Shown piece after piece: positions 1 to 10,887 of a stretch of DNA of 64,000 nt; the stretch's first letter is position 1; every line of letters starts with the position of its first letter. A program made the position numbers and the translations under genes. The stretch comes from Ilyonectria destructans (lineage: Eukaryota > Ascomycota > Sordariomycetes > Hypocreales > Nectriaceae): NCBI GenBank assembly GCA_020740775.1, contig JAHEWK010000005.1, positions 868,001 through 932,000 of the forward strand, written 5' to 3'. Under the pieces are notes generated by a model. That model did not search any database. It was given only the letters and a program-made list of their open reading frames with translations, and was not told the origin of the DNA.

Positions 1-724
1 GCTTATGCTTCCAAATCTTAAAACCAATATTAAAGATTAACCCAAGAACCGAACAACCAGCGGAAACCGCGATTCCAATAATACTGGCCGTCGAAAGTCG
101 GCTTGATCCGGAACTGTGTGAAGAATCTGACCCTGTCGAATTGATTAGTTAGCGGAAATTGACATCCCTCTCTGTAGCGTAAATTCTCAAGGATATGCTA
201 CCCTGTGTGTCTGTCGACGACGACAATGTTTGCGACGTTGTTTCGTCGGGCAAGTAGTGTGTCGGCTCTTCCACGTCTTCAGTCCTATCAGTACAGCTTC
301 GTAGGTCGAAAACGAAGTCTGTGTTTGAAACATAATGGCAGTCTTGACTCGCTGGGCACCATGATACAGTCGTCCCAAATTCACAGCAAACAGCATCAGA
401 TGGAATGCAAGCTGCGACGTCTTCGTCGCTTCCATAGCAGCAGGTATGGCTGTCACCACAGGTCGTCGTCAAGATGCCACGGCTTATTCCTATACCCAGG
501 ATGAATTAGCAAAACGAGCCGTATTGGCCACTGGACTTGAATGTGGTGTTAGACCATGCTGTACCTCTAAGATAGCCAGTGCACACATCATTTCGTTTTA
601 GAAGTGTTTGGATCCTTATTTCGATCTCCTGTCGATGCTCTACTACAAAGCGCAAGGTGTCGACCAGGCCAGGCCACAATAGCCCCAGAATGAGCAAACG
701 AGCCGATTTCATAGCGATACCCAC
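1..724 (-). CDS. Cys-rich, Ser/Thr-stalk, single-pass membrane protein (3' end outside window)
   Basis: The product starts with a hydrophobic signal-like segment (MGIAMKSARLLILGLLWPG) at 724. A cysteine-rich block follows (CGDSHTCCYGS, then AVCCEFGTTVSWC), then a Ser/Thr-rich stalk, and beyond an intron at about 133-201 (acceptor at 133-134, branch GCTAAC) a transmembrane helix beginning TASIIGIAVSAG. This layout is common among fungal secreted or surface proteins of unknown role. The exon 1/exon 2 boundary is unclear. The two parts are in the same frame but separated by TAA at 506-508. An intron from a GTACAG donor near 562 to an ATAG acceptor near 488 would remove it; otherwise the gene carries a nonsense codon. 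The C-terminus lies outside the window. No specific function is claimed. Confidence 0.55.
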
Positions 725-3037
725 GTTATAGAGTGCGAGAAGTAATAAAAATGTGAAAACAAGCCGAAGTGGGAGAAGGCAGCATTATTAGCTTCCCAAA
801 AGGAAAGTGGCTTAAGATCTGTGTGGTTCTTCTTGGCTGACTAGACTGACTTTAGAGACACGATGGAATTTTTTGCACCACTAGCTTTTTTGAAAGAGAC
901 CACACCCGATAATAACTTGGCACCCGTTTGGTGATAATGACTTAATTAAACAATGGGCTTCATATACTACAACGATGCATTTTCTCCACGTCTAAATGCT
1001 CCTTTTGATGGAACTTACTAGCTGCCTCTACCGTAGAGACTCATCAAATTGGCCCGCAATCTTTCCCGCAAAATGCCCCATAATTAACTATATGAGGAAG
1101 TGATCTACCGGCATATAGAAGTGGGCTCTAAAACCGTTGATCATTGGCAGACCTGTTAAACCTCGATAGAGTAAGTTGTGGGCACTGGTGTGAAAGATTG
1201 CGGGCCAATTTGTTGAGTCTTTACGGTATTACCCGCGCCGCTGATGAGCGCTCGTTGCGGATTTCGAGAAGTAGACGGAGTTTGCCGAGCCCAGACATGG
1301 TGATGGTTGCATTACTAATTTGTGTTGCAAGACGCAGTCTGCCTAACGGCAAGCCTCTTCACTGACTTTAGTTAGGCTGAATGAGAGACATTCTTAATAA
1401 TGCAGGTTCCGTATTTCCTAGAACTTGTCTCCTTTGCGAGCTGGAAGACTTCAGTCGGAGCACCACCGTTTTGATTGGATATATATTCCGAATGGGAGAT
1501 GTTGATTGGCCTTGCGAGCTGTGGATCACAGCTCCACCGACGTCCACGGAAGTTCTCTCACGAGGCGTATGTAGGACCTCAGCTTTGCCAAGCCACATAT
1601 ATCTAGCGTGCAGCTACAGCGTGTGGCATTGCCCGGTAATTAGGCTTAAGCTTGTTGGCAATGTCGCCGACAAAAAACGGCAGAAGCAAGTGCAGAGCCT
1701 CAGCGAATGAAACGGAAAGTTTAAACGAGGGCTGAGAACGCCACTTTGAACTCTGAGGGGAAGATCTGCATGGCTTGGTCCAGACCGCGGATGTCTGGGC
1801 TCGGTCAGTGCAAGCATGAGGTGGAAATGGATTGTGTAAGCAGGTATCTGTACAAGGACTGCGGCCGGTGAGTTCAAAATGTCATGCCCTGTTGTTCATC
1901 CCCTCCGGTGTGCTTGTGGCGCCGCCTTACTGCAGTTTATCCTTGATGGATTTGCGGCCAGAGAAGAGATAACAAGGAGAAACTTGAGACGATTTCGCGT
2001 TCCTCCACTCATTCACTGACCATATTTGCAGTACCATTACCAAGAACACTGCAATGCAAATAGAGTAGGAATTTACCCACGCCACTAGCCGTATTAAGGT
2101 GCGGCTTCAGCCCTGTAGCAGGTCGAGGTCTCGACTGCAGGCCCGTGACCTACGCCACTGTGATAGGTGTTTGATCTAGATCAGTGGCAATGGAGAACGC
2201 CGACAGAGGCGGAAGGTGTGCAGTGCCAGAGGTTCGAGATTCAAGATGCCGCTCCGAAAGCTCAGGAGGAGGACTCTATCGTCATCATAGATGGCGCATT
2301 TGGCGCCACAAGGCGGACGGCTGAAGACTTTGATAACCCTGGCGAGGGAATTGAGAGGTGACGAAGAGTGATAAATGCACTGCCTACTAACTCAGCCCCA
2401 TCGACTGCCTCAGTCCTCAACTGACGCTCAAACAAGTGCCAGGATCAATCAATGCGGTGCTAGGCAAATTCCGCGGTACATGGGCGCCGATCGGGTCTGT
2501 AGGCTCCAAGCATGCCCAACCAACAATCAGGGCTTGCGCCACTGATGTGTCAACAACGCACACTTTGGTCTCAGTCCGCGACTGCAAACAGTTAGATACA
2601 TTAAAGTGGCTGCGCTATTGCTGACACTGTCTTGGAAGGCGAGGTGGGCAACAACAGGCGGACAGCAGAGACTGCAGTAAGCTATTGAGGAAAGTTTTAA
2701 GAAGAGGGTTAAAGTTAGGTATTTGTACTGGTACACCGCCCTAGCCGTATGAGAACCTGGCGAAATACGCAAGGGACGGCTGATGCCACTCCCTGCCGCC
2801 ACGCCTGATCGGAGGGAGGCCCAGTCCAACGCAGAATATCACGGCACTCAGTTGAGTGGCGCCATCGTTGTACTCAACGTGTGGAGTAGCTTAACACTCT
2901 CAGCTGAACCGACCAAGCCACCGGGAGCAGGTTCAAAATTTGAGCCTCCCCGGGAGGAGTTGGTGGGGGTGTAATCACTTCTTGATTCCTCCGCCCTTTC
3001 CTTCCCGAGAACTTGAAGAAGTGCCTCTAGTTGATCA
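725..3037. other. Gene-poor interval with a MITE-like element
   Basis: About 2.3 kb without a convincing gene. The open frames here (for example 1381-1710 and 2167-2361 on the plus strand) have no recognisable domain and no splice context. The only clear structure is the terminal-inverted-repeat element at 1031-1226. The last 200 bases before 3038 presumably hold the promoter of the kelch gene; no clear TATA box was seen. Confidence 0.5.
1031..1226. mobile_element. MITE-like element with 35-bp terminal inverted repeats and TA duplication
   Basis: The left arm 1031-1065 and the right arm 1192-1226 are inverted copies matching at 33 of 35 positions (shared core CAAATTGGCCCGCAATCTTT). They enclose about 126 bp with no coding potential. 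The element is flanked directly by TA on both sides (1029-1030 and 1227-1228), the target duplication typical of Tc1/mariner-type elements. It is too small to encode a transposase, so it would be non-autonomous. No second copy was found in the window. Confidence 0.65.
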
Positions 3038-5167
3038 ATGCCGACCATGATCCGCCCAGAATCATGGCTGGGAAGTCGAAAGCGAGCGCTATTGGCACTG
3101 CTGTTGCTGTGCGCTGTCCATTGGGTGACTGCCAAAAACCCCAAGGACGACTTCTGTCGGAGATTCGCACACCAGACGACGGTCATCGATGACAAGCTGT
3201 ACATCGACGGGGGCTGGGTGAACTTCGACGACTTTCAGCAAACGCACGAAAATTACTCCAGTAAGCCATCCCGACACTCCTTTCACGAAGATCAAATGGA
3301 GCGATGGACCTTGGCTAACGCACCGATCAAGACACCTGGCTAGCATATCACGATCTCAACAAGCTTGTATCCCGAAACTCCGAACTTTGGCCCGACCTGA
3401 ACATCAGCTTGAGCAAGAACGACAGGCAAGTCGAACCCCAGCGTTTGGATTGCTACAATACAGAAGATGCATCGGCTCGACGGATATACTGACTGATCTT
3501 GTAGCATTCCCTCTGTGAATGGTGGGATGCTATGGGGCGACAGCGTCAACAAGCGATTCTACGTCTACGGAGGCGAGTGGAACGGCGGTTTTGCACAAGA
3601 CCCCTACACTCTTCTAAGTTACGATATCCTTTACGACAAGTGGGATGACTTTGGAGCGCCCGACATCAGCCCCCCGCCGAAGCTCGCCTCCTACGGTGCC
3701 GGAGTCGGCGTATCAGAGACCGGTATGGGCTATTACCTTGGAGGATGGATCAGCAATGCCTCCATGAGTGGATGGACCCAGCCGCGAACGATGAGCTCCA
3801 ACTTCTACACATACGCCTACGATACAGGCAAATTCACACAGGCAGCTGGCCCTGACAAAAGTCCGAGAGCAGAAGGTGGAATGGTCTGGCTCCCAGCTGG
3901 CGATGCCCTCGGGCTCCTTGTGTACATGGGTGGTGTTGTCAGTCCAAATGGCAATGGCACGGAAGCTCCTCAAGCTTTTGATGAGGTCTTTGTGTTTGAT
4001 GCCCAGGGAAATTCATGGTCAAGTCAGAAGACCACGGGAGAGATACCACAGAATCGGCGCCAATTCTGCGTTGACGTTGCATGGGCACCCGACAAATCAA
4101 CCTTCAACATGTAAGTGCGAATTCCGCCCCCAATCACGAAGAGCAGTACTAACCCACCCAACAGCTACCTCTGGGGAGGACTGAGCGTGCAGCCGCCGGT
4201 TGTAAATGCCACCTCGTTCAACGATATCTACATCTTGACGCTCCCCTCGTTCATCTGGGTCAAGGCGTATCCTGACCACCATGGAAACGCCACGCTGCCC
4301 CCAGAGTACGACCACTACAGCGGTTCCTGCAACATGGTCAAGTCGATGTCGCAGCTGTTTGTCATCGGCGGCACCTACACCGACACGGATGCCTGCGACC
4401 TCGCCGTCGACGCGTGGGCGATGCACAACTTTTGGACGGGGACGAGCCAGAACGCGGGTGATAACGAGACGTATTGGGCATTGTACGATCCTTCTGTCAA
4501 GACCAACGTCGTTCCCATTGACGTCTACAACGTCACTGGCGGAGACAAGGAAGGCGGTGCGACACTCTTGGAGCCAAAAGCTGGGTTTGACTCGGGCAAC
4601 AAGCCCCTCCAGGATCTTCTCGGGCGAAGGCCCTCGATCCCGGAACGTTCTCCGACCCGCAAAGTCACCTTCGCGACCAAGTCGCCGACGTCGACGCCGA
4701 CGCCAACGCCCGATACCGGATCGGCGCTCTCTACTGGCGCTATCGTCGGCATTGCTATTGGCGGCGCCGCGGCTCTAGTACTCGTTGTGGCTGTATGGTT
4801 CTGTATCGGCCGAAGGGTCGTCCGCCGTCGCGAGGAGCGGCGTCATTCCCAAATGACGCAGACGCAGCCTTTGTACTTCGGCGGCAGTCCTGTTACTCAG
4901 CCGAGCATCGTCAGCCCGCACACGTCGGTGGGATACTGGGGATCCAGCCCAACAAGCCCGCAAATGGTGACACCACACCAGACGACCCCGATGCCGCCGT
5001 CTGAGCTCCCTGCAGAACATAACAGCAACGTACACGTTGTCAGCGAGCTCCCCCAGCAGAGGGCGAGCGACAAAGGCGCTGTGTCCCCTGTTGGTGTGCC
5101 ATCTCAAGGCCATTCTCCCGCTCCTGCTTCTAGTGTAACGCCGGAAGTACACCACTATGGATTTTGA
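3038..5167 (+). CDS. Kelch-repeat type I membrane protein (641 aa)
   Basis: Inferred exons 3038-3260, 3332-3425, 3505-4110 and 4165-5167 give a 641-residue protein with all phases consistent. An N-terminal signal or anchor (ALLALLLLCAVHWVTA) is followed by a kelch beta-propeller ectodomain (YIDGGWVNF, NGGMLWGDSVNKRFYVYGGE, YYLGGW, YLWGGLSV, LFVIGGTYTD). A Thr/Pro stalk, one transmembrane helix (GAIVGIAIGGAAALVLVVAV), a basic stop-transfer (GRRVVRRREERR) and a Pro/Ser/Gln-rich cytoplasmic tail complete it. Intron 2 appears to be a GC-AG intron (GCAAGT at 3426). Such fungal proteins are usually annotated as kelch-repeat or galactose-oxidase-like surface proteins. No catalytic copper-site evidence was seen, so a binding or sensing role is more likely than an enzyme. 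Ligand unknown. Confidence 0.88.
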
Positions 5168-5750
5168 CCCTGTGTAGCCAGCAAGAGGGATATGACTAGG
5201 GTCCGGGCCAGCTGGGCAGAGATATATATAAAAGTCGGATCACTCGCAGTCATTACGGGAAGGACACTGGATTTTTCTCATCTTGCAAGCTTTGCCTTCG
5301 ATTATGGCCCTCAGTGCCAGTTGCGTCCACGGCCAACAATTTTATTCCTTTCCCTAATTTTTGATGTTCTCTATTGATAGGCCTCCTTTTATATTTAATG
5401 GATTGGAGTATAATTGATCTTGGCCCTTTAAGAATACAAATTGGCGTGGATAATAGCAAATGCAAACATACGTCTCACCACAGGTTAGAACACCTCACCG
5501 ATGTGCTACAGTAAAGCATTACAGAGAGAAAACAAACAGCCTACCCTTTCATACTTAGGTAATCTGACCGACACATTTGGGAGGATCTGTTCTTTCTGAT
5601 CTGGCAGATCATCGTCACTATCGATGTGTCTTTCATGGTGCTGAGAAATAAGACAAATAAATACGATAAGGTAGATTGTATATTTCTTCAGAATTTTATA
5701 CAAACATAGCTGTACGTACACCTTATATCATAACCATTTACCGAGACTGT
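5168..5750. other. Intergenic, AT-rich, no gene seen
   Basis: The interval lies between the kelch stop codon and the stop of the GH5 pseudogene (convergent 3' ends). It is AT-rich, with a TATATATAAAAG stretch near 5223. The short ORFs look random. No terminator structure could be assigned. Confidence 0.5.
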
Positions 5751-6705
5751 TTAACAGTAACAGTAATTATTAGCCTTAGTGGCGGCACCAGCTTTGATCA
5801 GATCGACAAGACTCCAGAAGTCCCGCTGAACACTTTCTCCATCAACAGCGGTGTTGGAATAGGACACAACAGTCCAGAAGGCACCTCCACTGACATAGTT
5901 CTGCTAAGCATAACGCTGGGTATCAAATGTGCTCTTGCGCTTGGCGACATCCAGAGTGTTGTTGTACATGGTTTGAAGGGACCACTCGCCAATGAAGACA
6001 AGGAACTTGGTCTCCTCCCCGAGGTACGACGCCTGGCCGCAGATCGTAGGCGAGACGTACTGGGAGTAAGTACCAGCAGCGGCGAAGAGGTAGACATGGG
6101 AATCGATAACTAGGTTCGTGTTGGCATCGAACAGGGGCGACCAATAACAAGCTCCCTTGAAGCTATCCTGCAGCATGACAGGAATGCGCTTGTTAACAGC
6201 AACGACCCTCATCAAGACACCGTCCATATACTTCATGATCCAGGCAGAAGCCTTCTCACAGAGGCCATCGGCGGAACCAAAGGCAGCCAAATTGTCGCTG
6301 GTCTCGTTGATGGGAACAATAGTTTTCGATAAATTTGAGAACCTTATCGACAACCTTCAAGCTGTAGCCTAGGTTTGTGGTATTGTAGAAACATGCGTCG
6401 TGGAAGAGAGCCTCGCCAATGTCGAGGTTGTTGATGCCACCGGGAAGCGAGTGAAGGCCAATGATGATGTGCATCTTGTACTTCTTGATGACGTAGTTGG
6501 TGATCTTGCGGAGGTGCGCTCGTTGATTTCCGTGATAGAAGGCAGATCTAGGAACATCAACCCACGTAGTATAGGTGGTGGTAATGCGCAGGATGTTGAT
6601 CCCGATGCTCGCTAGCGTATCGATAGTGGAGGTATTCAGGAACGACTTGTAACCCTCTTCCATGATGGGGCCGCAGCTCTTACCAAGAGCTTGGCACAGG
6701 TTCAC
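5751..6705 (-). pseudogene. GH5 exo-beta-1,3-glucanase-like pseudogene
   Basis: The translated pieces match the GH5 glucan 1,3-beta-glucosidase family: SIGINILRITTTYTTWV, HIIIGLHSLPGGINNLDIGEA, then VPINETSDNLAAFGSA (acid/base Glu), LVIDSHVYLF, FIGEWSLQT (nucleophile Glu) and SGGAFWTVVSYSNTAVDGE. The reading frame is broken twice. A deletion/frameshift lies near 6315-6328, between IENY and TIVPINE, where several family residues are missing. An in-frame TAG lies at 5904-5906, after DTQRYA, with the family sequence continuing for about 50 codons to TAA at 5751-5753. The N-terminal barrel start is also absent; stop codons precede NLCQALGKSC near 6705. Both catalytic glutamates remain, so decay is probably recent. 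It sits next to a broken regulator and a broken sugar transporter on the same strand. Confidence 0.85.
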
Positions 6706-6920
6706 TATGTTATGAAAACTTGGCTGCTTTTGAGGAAACGATGGAGATCAATATCAAGATTGAACCTCCTGGACCTTTTCACAACCCTCAATACTCCAAA
6801 ACATCGATCTAGTAAGTTTAACTGGCCCTCCGCCACCTCGTTCATCCGGAAATTCCGCTCCTCCACCGTTGCCCCTCGTGCCTCGCAAGCTAACCCCAGA
6901 ACAAGAACAGACTGCCGTCT

Positions 6921-7640
6921 TCAAACCTCGGATACACTCGACTGTGGCTCCCACACGGGAAAAGGAGAGGAGACGCCCCAAATGAAGAGAAACGGTTCTG
7001 TCAACTCATTTGCCTGTATTTGGTCTTCTCCATGCTTTCTTCTTTGCTCTATGTTACTTTCTACTTTCGAGATCAAGGATTGTGTGGCGGAAGATGAAGA
7101 AGCCGGCGACGGAGAAGGGCTATATTGGCTTCCCAAGGCATCGCAACCGAGGGTGGGGGACTCTCTTCGGCTTTTAGAATTTGCTGATAGGGCAACGAGA
7201 CGCGAGCATTTTTTCTCAACTTCGTAAAGCCTCTGAAAAAGATATGACAGGACGGAATCCCTGACTTGACTAAGAATGGTCAACCTTGCGATTACGAAAC
7301 GTCCTCAGCGACAGAATAAGCCTCGGCTAGCGCCCAGGAAACTGAGGAAGCCACAAGGAGGATATAACATACTTTTGATCGGAATGTACCGAAGAGGCTG
7401 TCCGTTTTGTCCTTCGCCTGTCACGAGGATAGTTGCAGCTCAGGCCGCGAGTTAAGCACCCATTGCAGGTTGGTTTCGTACGGTTACAGCCAGTCTGAGG
7501 TTGTTGTAAGCAGATGATGCAATGCACATTATACCAGATGAGTGGAAGGCCAATGATCGATGCTATTGATCAACCTCAGGAGAAAAATGCAGGCTTTTGC
7601 TTACCTTTCGAGCCCTGCAGGCGAGACACTATCGGGCATC
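6921..7640 (-). pseudogene. Zn2Cys6 transcription factor N-terminal relic
   Basis: An intron at 7495-7604 splits a perfect Zn2Cys6 cluster: CLACRARK before it and TGCNRTKPTCNGC, LTRGLSC after it (C-x2-C-x6-C-x6-C-x2-C-x6-C). The basic linker PRDRRRTKR follows. Past a second intron beginning at 7372 (GTATGT) there is a coiled-coil-like dimerisation stretch (YLFQRLYEVEKKCSRLVAL) and then Ser-rich sequence. No long fungal-specific TF middle region can be followed; the reading stops near 6921, next to the GH5 relic. A TAG at 7629-7631 lies directly before the first Cys codon, while an ATG five codons up sits in another frame, which suggests a 1-nt deletion just after the start. Likely the former regulator of the adjacent broken sugar genes (inference). 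Confidence 0.7.
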
Positions 7641-7806
7641 TTGGGTTAGAATACAAATTTCTTGCAGAGGCTTGGACTACAGTCTGGAGCCGGTTGGAAC
7701 CTGTCAGACTTACAGCCAGCTCATTTAACACCTGGGTCGGCGTTACGGTTTGTGCCATCGAGAAGTAGAATAGAAAAAGCCCCAGCCTGGGCGATTGGCA
7801 AAAAAA

Positions 7807-7831
7807 GGGGGGGGGGGGGGGGGGGGGGGGG
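7807..7831 (+). repeat. Poly-G run of 25
   Basis: Twenty-five consecutive G residues follow six A residues, downstream of the Zn2Cys6 relic. Homopolymers of this length are unstable and hard to sequence, so the exact length is uncertain. It could form G-quadruplex DNA. It is not inside a recognisable gene. Confidence 0.9.
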
Positions 7832-7971
7832 TTGTCTTCAGCCTGCTGGCTCGCTTTGCTTCCTCCCCCTTTTGCATATACGATGATGCGTAAGAAGGAG
7901 ATACTGACGAGGTGCAGGTTGCTAAATTTGGTTCAGGGGATGTCGTTCTTTTTCCGAATGGTGAAAAGGAA

Positions 7972-8275
7972 GCATTTACATACAACCCTGGCGGTCTTTA
8001 GTTTATAGTTAATCCGGCTGGTATTACGTACACGGTATCCGAAAGATTAAAGTACTACAATAAGTAAGACTTTCGGCCGTAAGTCTCATCACGGCAGTGG
8101 CAATGAGTTTTCTAGCTCTAAATGGTAGCATTTACATATAAGCCTGGCGGACTTTGGCCAATCATTGAGCCAGCAGATATTACGTACACATTATCGGAAG
8201 GCTCGGAGTACCAAAACGAGTAAATCTTTCGGCCGTAAGTCTAATCACGGCAGTAACAACGAGCTTTCTAGCTCC
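7972..8275. repeat. Two diverged tandem units of about 148 bp (period 156 bp)
   Basis: Units 7972-8119 and 8128-8275 align along their length. Both begin GCATTTACATA, share ATTACGTACAC in the middle, and share TTCGGCCGTAAGTCT (at 8072 and 8228) near the end, finishing with TTTCTAGCTC. Identity is roughly three quarters by eye. The GACTTTCGGCCGTAAGTC core of the first unit is nearly palindromic. The same TTCGGCCGTAAG word recurs in a second pair near 16.5-16.8 kb. Confidence 0.75.
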
Positions 8276-8859
8276 ATTTTGTTTTGCGGTTTTAAATGAG
8301 AGCCATGCTTTAGAACCAATCGGGGAACAGACAGACAGGCATAAAAGCGGCCCCCTTGGACTCCGCTGCGTCGGACACTGGAAAAGTCTTTTTTGCCGCG
8401 AAGCTACGTCACGGTGTAGTGGAGATGTGGTGGAAACCGTGGGCGACAAGGCTGGGGTAATGACATCTAGTCATGGATGTAGAATAAAATCCCCTTAAAG
8501 CGATCGTGCTGTTCTTCAGAGCGACCGCATGGCAGCTTGTAGCCCTGATAGTCTAGTTCGACATTGCTAAATGGAATGTAGACTAGACGGGCTACTGCTG
8601 ACAGGGACGGAATCTTCTTTGCCGCAGGTGGACGACATGTCGCTAAGGCCGAGTTTCGATCGCGCAGTCCTGGGTCCCGAAAGGTCGCCGGCAAAGCCAC
8701 TCAATAGGGGACTTTTCTCTATTTTTCCCTTTTCTTTTCTGATTCCACATGCTTAAGTTTAAGAACCGCGCCAGGCTCCCATTCACGGGCGGTAGTCCCC
8801 GTTCCCGGCTGTAGTTTGGCCCGAAATCGGAGTGAGAAGATCTGAGCCTGAATGACTTA
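8276..8859. other. Intergenic, no gene seen
   Basis: No ORF here shows a domain or family motif. The stretch lies between the tandem repeat pair and the truncated transporter relic. Confidence 0.5.
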
Positions 8860-9754
8860 CAGTTGTCCATTGGATGGCCGACCGTCCAGGGCGTAACACT
8901 GGGACATGGTAAATGCATTAGTAAATGAGTTATCAGCTGTATTTTGTCGGCAGGCCGTCGAGGCCGAATGTCCGTCCCACAATTTGAGACCAGCTTTTCT
9001 ACGGAGTGCCGCGCAAGCCTCGGGTGTCCGATTCTGCACCCCGGTAGCGGTATTGAACTGTGTATATGTTAAACAGGTTTCGCCCCCTCTCGTGTCAAAT
9101 CCTTCAACTTCGTCAACTGTCAAACGACAACGACTGGCGACTTGCAAGCCAACCTTGAACATTTCCAGTGCCGTAAGGAAGCTACGATGAGTAGGGTATG
9201 CGAGTTCGGTGATTAGCAAAGCCGCAAGGCCTGACCACGCACTCGGCTGGCCCATTAACAAGCGGCTGATAATGAAGCCTGTCCGGTTTGGAGTGAAGGC
9301 TTGAAGCACAGCACCGAGAGCCAGGAAGAAGTATCCCACCGATATTCCCCTTTTTCTTCCCCATCGGTTGGCGAAGTAGGAGACGATCGGGTACGCGAGG
9401 GTGGAGGAGATTAATTGGACGGCGTTGGTGAATGCAAGCCACGCGCCAGCAGGATCATTCATGAAATCAAACCATCGAGGCAACACCATGAGACCATTCA
9501 TCATACCCGTGAAATCACGATTGGTAGAGAAAGAAAAGAATAAGTAGGCTAGGTTATTGAGAAAATCAAGGAACAATCACACTTCCGTCGTAACCATTTG
9601 CTGCACACGGAAGTCCCAAGCTGATGGCGTAGAAATTGAGCAGCAACATATGCCTGTTCTTGTACCAGGGGATGCCGTCGTCCGGGATGAGGCGGGCGAG
9701 ATCCTCACCGACGGCGGCGCGCCTCGCAGTGTCTCCCTTTGACTCTTTGGCCAT
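8860..9754 (-). pseudogene. Truncated MFS sugar (lactose-permease-like) transporter
   Basis: The first exon starts at 9754 with MAKESKGDTARRAAVGEDL and continues to LPCAANGYDGS, the beginning of the first transmembrane segments of fungal sugar porters. The second part (MMNGLMVLPRWFDFMNDP, then SYFANRWGRKRGISVGYFF with the family RWGRK loop, FTPNRTGFIISRLLMG, and LITELAYPTHRS) covers up to about the fifth helix. At the expected intron end the sequence reads CACGGGTATG where an AG acceptor is expected. The homologous sequence ends near 9140 after ALEMFK; the rest to 8860 is unrelated or noncoding. Only about 200 of the usual roughly 500 residues remain, so transport function is not expected. 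Confidence 0.8.
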
Positions 9755-10887
9755 GGTGACTTAGGCAGAAGAGGAGGACTGCGTCGTAAAGTGCTAAGCG
9801 TGAGATGATAAGGTGGCAGATGGAGGTTCGGCTGGGAGATGAACTGTGCCAATGAATAAATAGATGATGGAGCGTCCGAACAGGCAATGATATAGATATA
9901 TTTGAATCATAGGAAGTTGCTTAGAGTTGCAAAAAGCCATAGCGCCTAGCTGATCATTTGATGAAGTCTGGGGTTAATTTTGCGGGGGAAGTCCAGACCC
10001 CAGACGTGGCACCCAAAGTCCCGGGGCGACAGGGGGCCGTGTGGTGCTTCAAAACATTAGGCTAGTGACCTCCCGCGGAGTCTCGGATTTCGAATAGCAT
10101 CTGCCGGGCTGCCACAGCGAGCCCGTGTCTCGCAGGATTAGCTACTCCGAGGTTGCATGGCTTATGGTCGTTGACGAGAAGGCGAACTCCGCTCGGTTCC
10201 TCAGAAACCTTGCTAGCGTTAGGCTGCATGATTAGCGTTCGTCTGTCATCAGGTTGCATTAGCGTTGCCGTAGAGTAATTATCCTGCATGGCCAGTGGGA
10301 TGATGGAGCTCAACTTACATCAACTGAAGCATTTCTGGCATTGGCAATGCGCGGCCTCGGTGTATCTTGCAATGGGGCAATGCATCTTCAATCTTCGGCG
10401 TTGACCTTGACAATACAAATCCGATGTAGATCGATGGGATATCTAGATAACCCCCCTTTTCTCCCAAGATGACATGCTTTGAGCTGGCTTGATAATATCC
10501 CCTTGGAGTCAGCCTCTCTTGGCCGTAATCATCTGTCCTGCGAGGCTGAATATCTGCTCCGGTTCGGACGACATTGCGATAATTGAAAAGAGATTAATTG
10601 CTATCTGCGATGGATGTGGATACTGACATCTCCGGGGAGCGAATACTGAATCGGATCATCCGCCAAACAATCGCCTGGGAGTGCTGAGCTTCCTGATTGA
10701 GGCCATGAAGTCATCCAGGTCAGTTATCTTCCTTGCAAGAGTTCATTGCTCTGGTAGCGCGTCCTGCTCGACATGGAGGTTTCGATACTCTTCCCACAGG
10801 GGCTACAGCTCCTGTACAACGGCCTTCCCTCTCACTAACAATTGCAGGCTTTGTGCTGCTCTTCTTGGGCATCCGCTTTGTCCCGTT
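9755..10887. other. Gene-poor interval
   Basis: It contains an 83-codon minus-strand ORF (10062-10313) with no recognised domain and otherwise short random frames. The part nearest 10.9 kb may be the decayed 3' end of the hAT relic. Confidence 0.4.

Noticed and set aside
4281..4778. Arg/Ser/Thr-rich 165-codon ORF
   Set aside because: Frame shadow of the last kelch exon, caused by its GC-rich third positions.
6691..7227. 178-codon plus-strand ORF
   Set aside because: Antisense to the GH5 and Zn2Cys6 relics; no domain.
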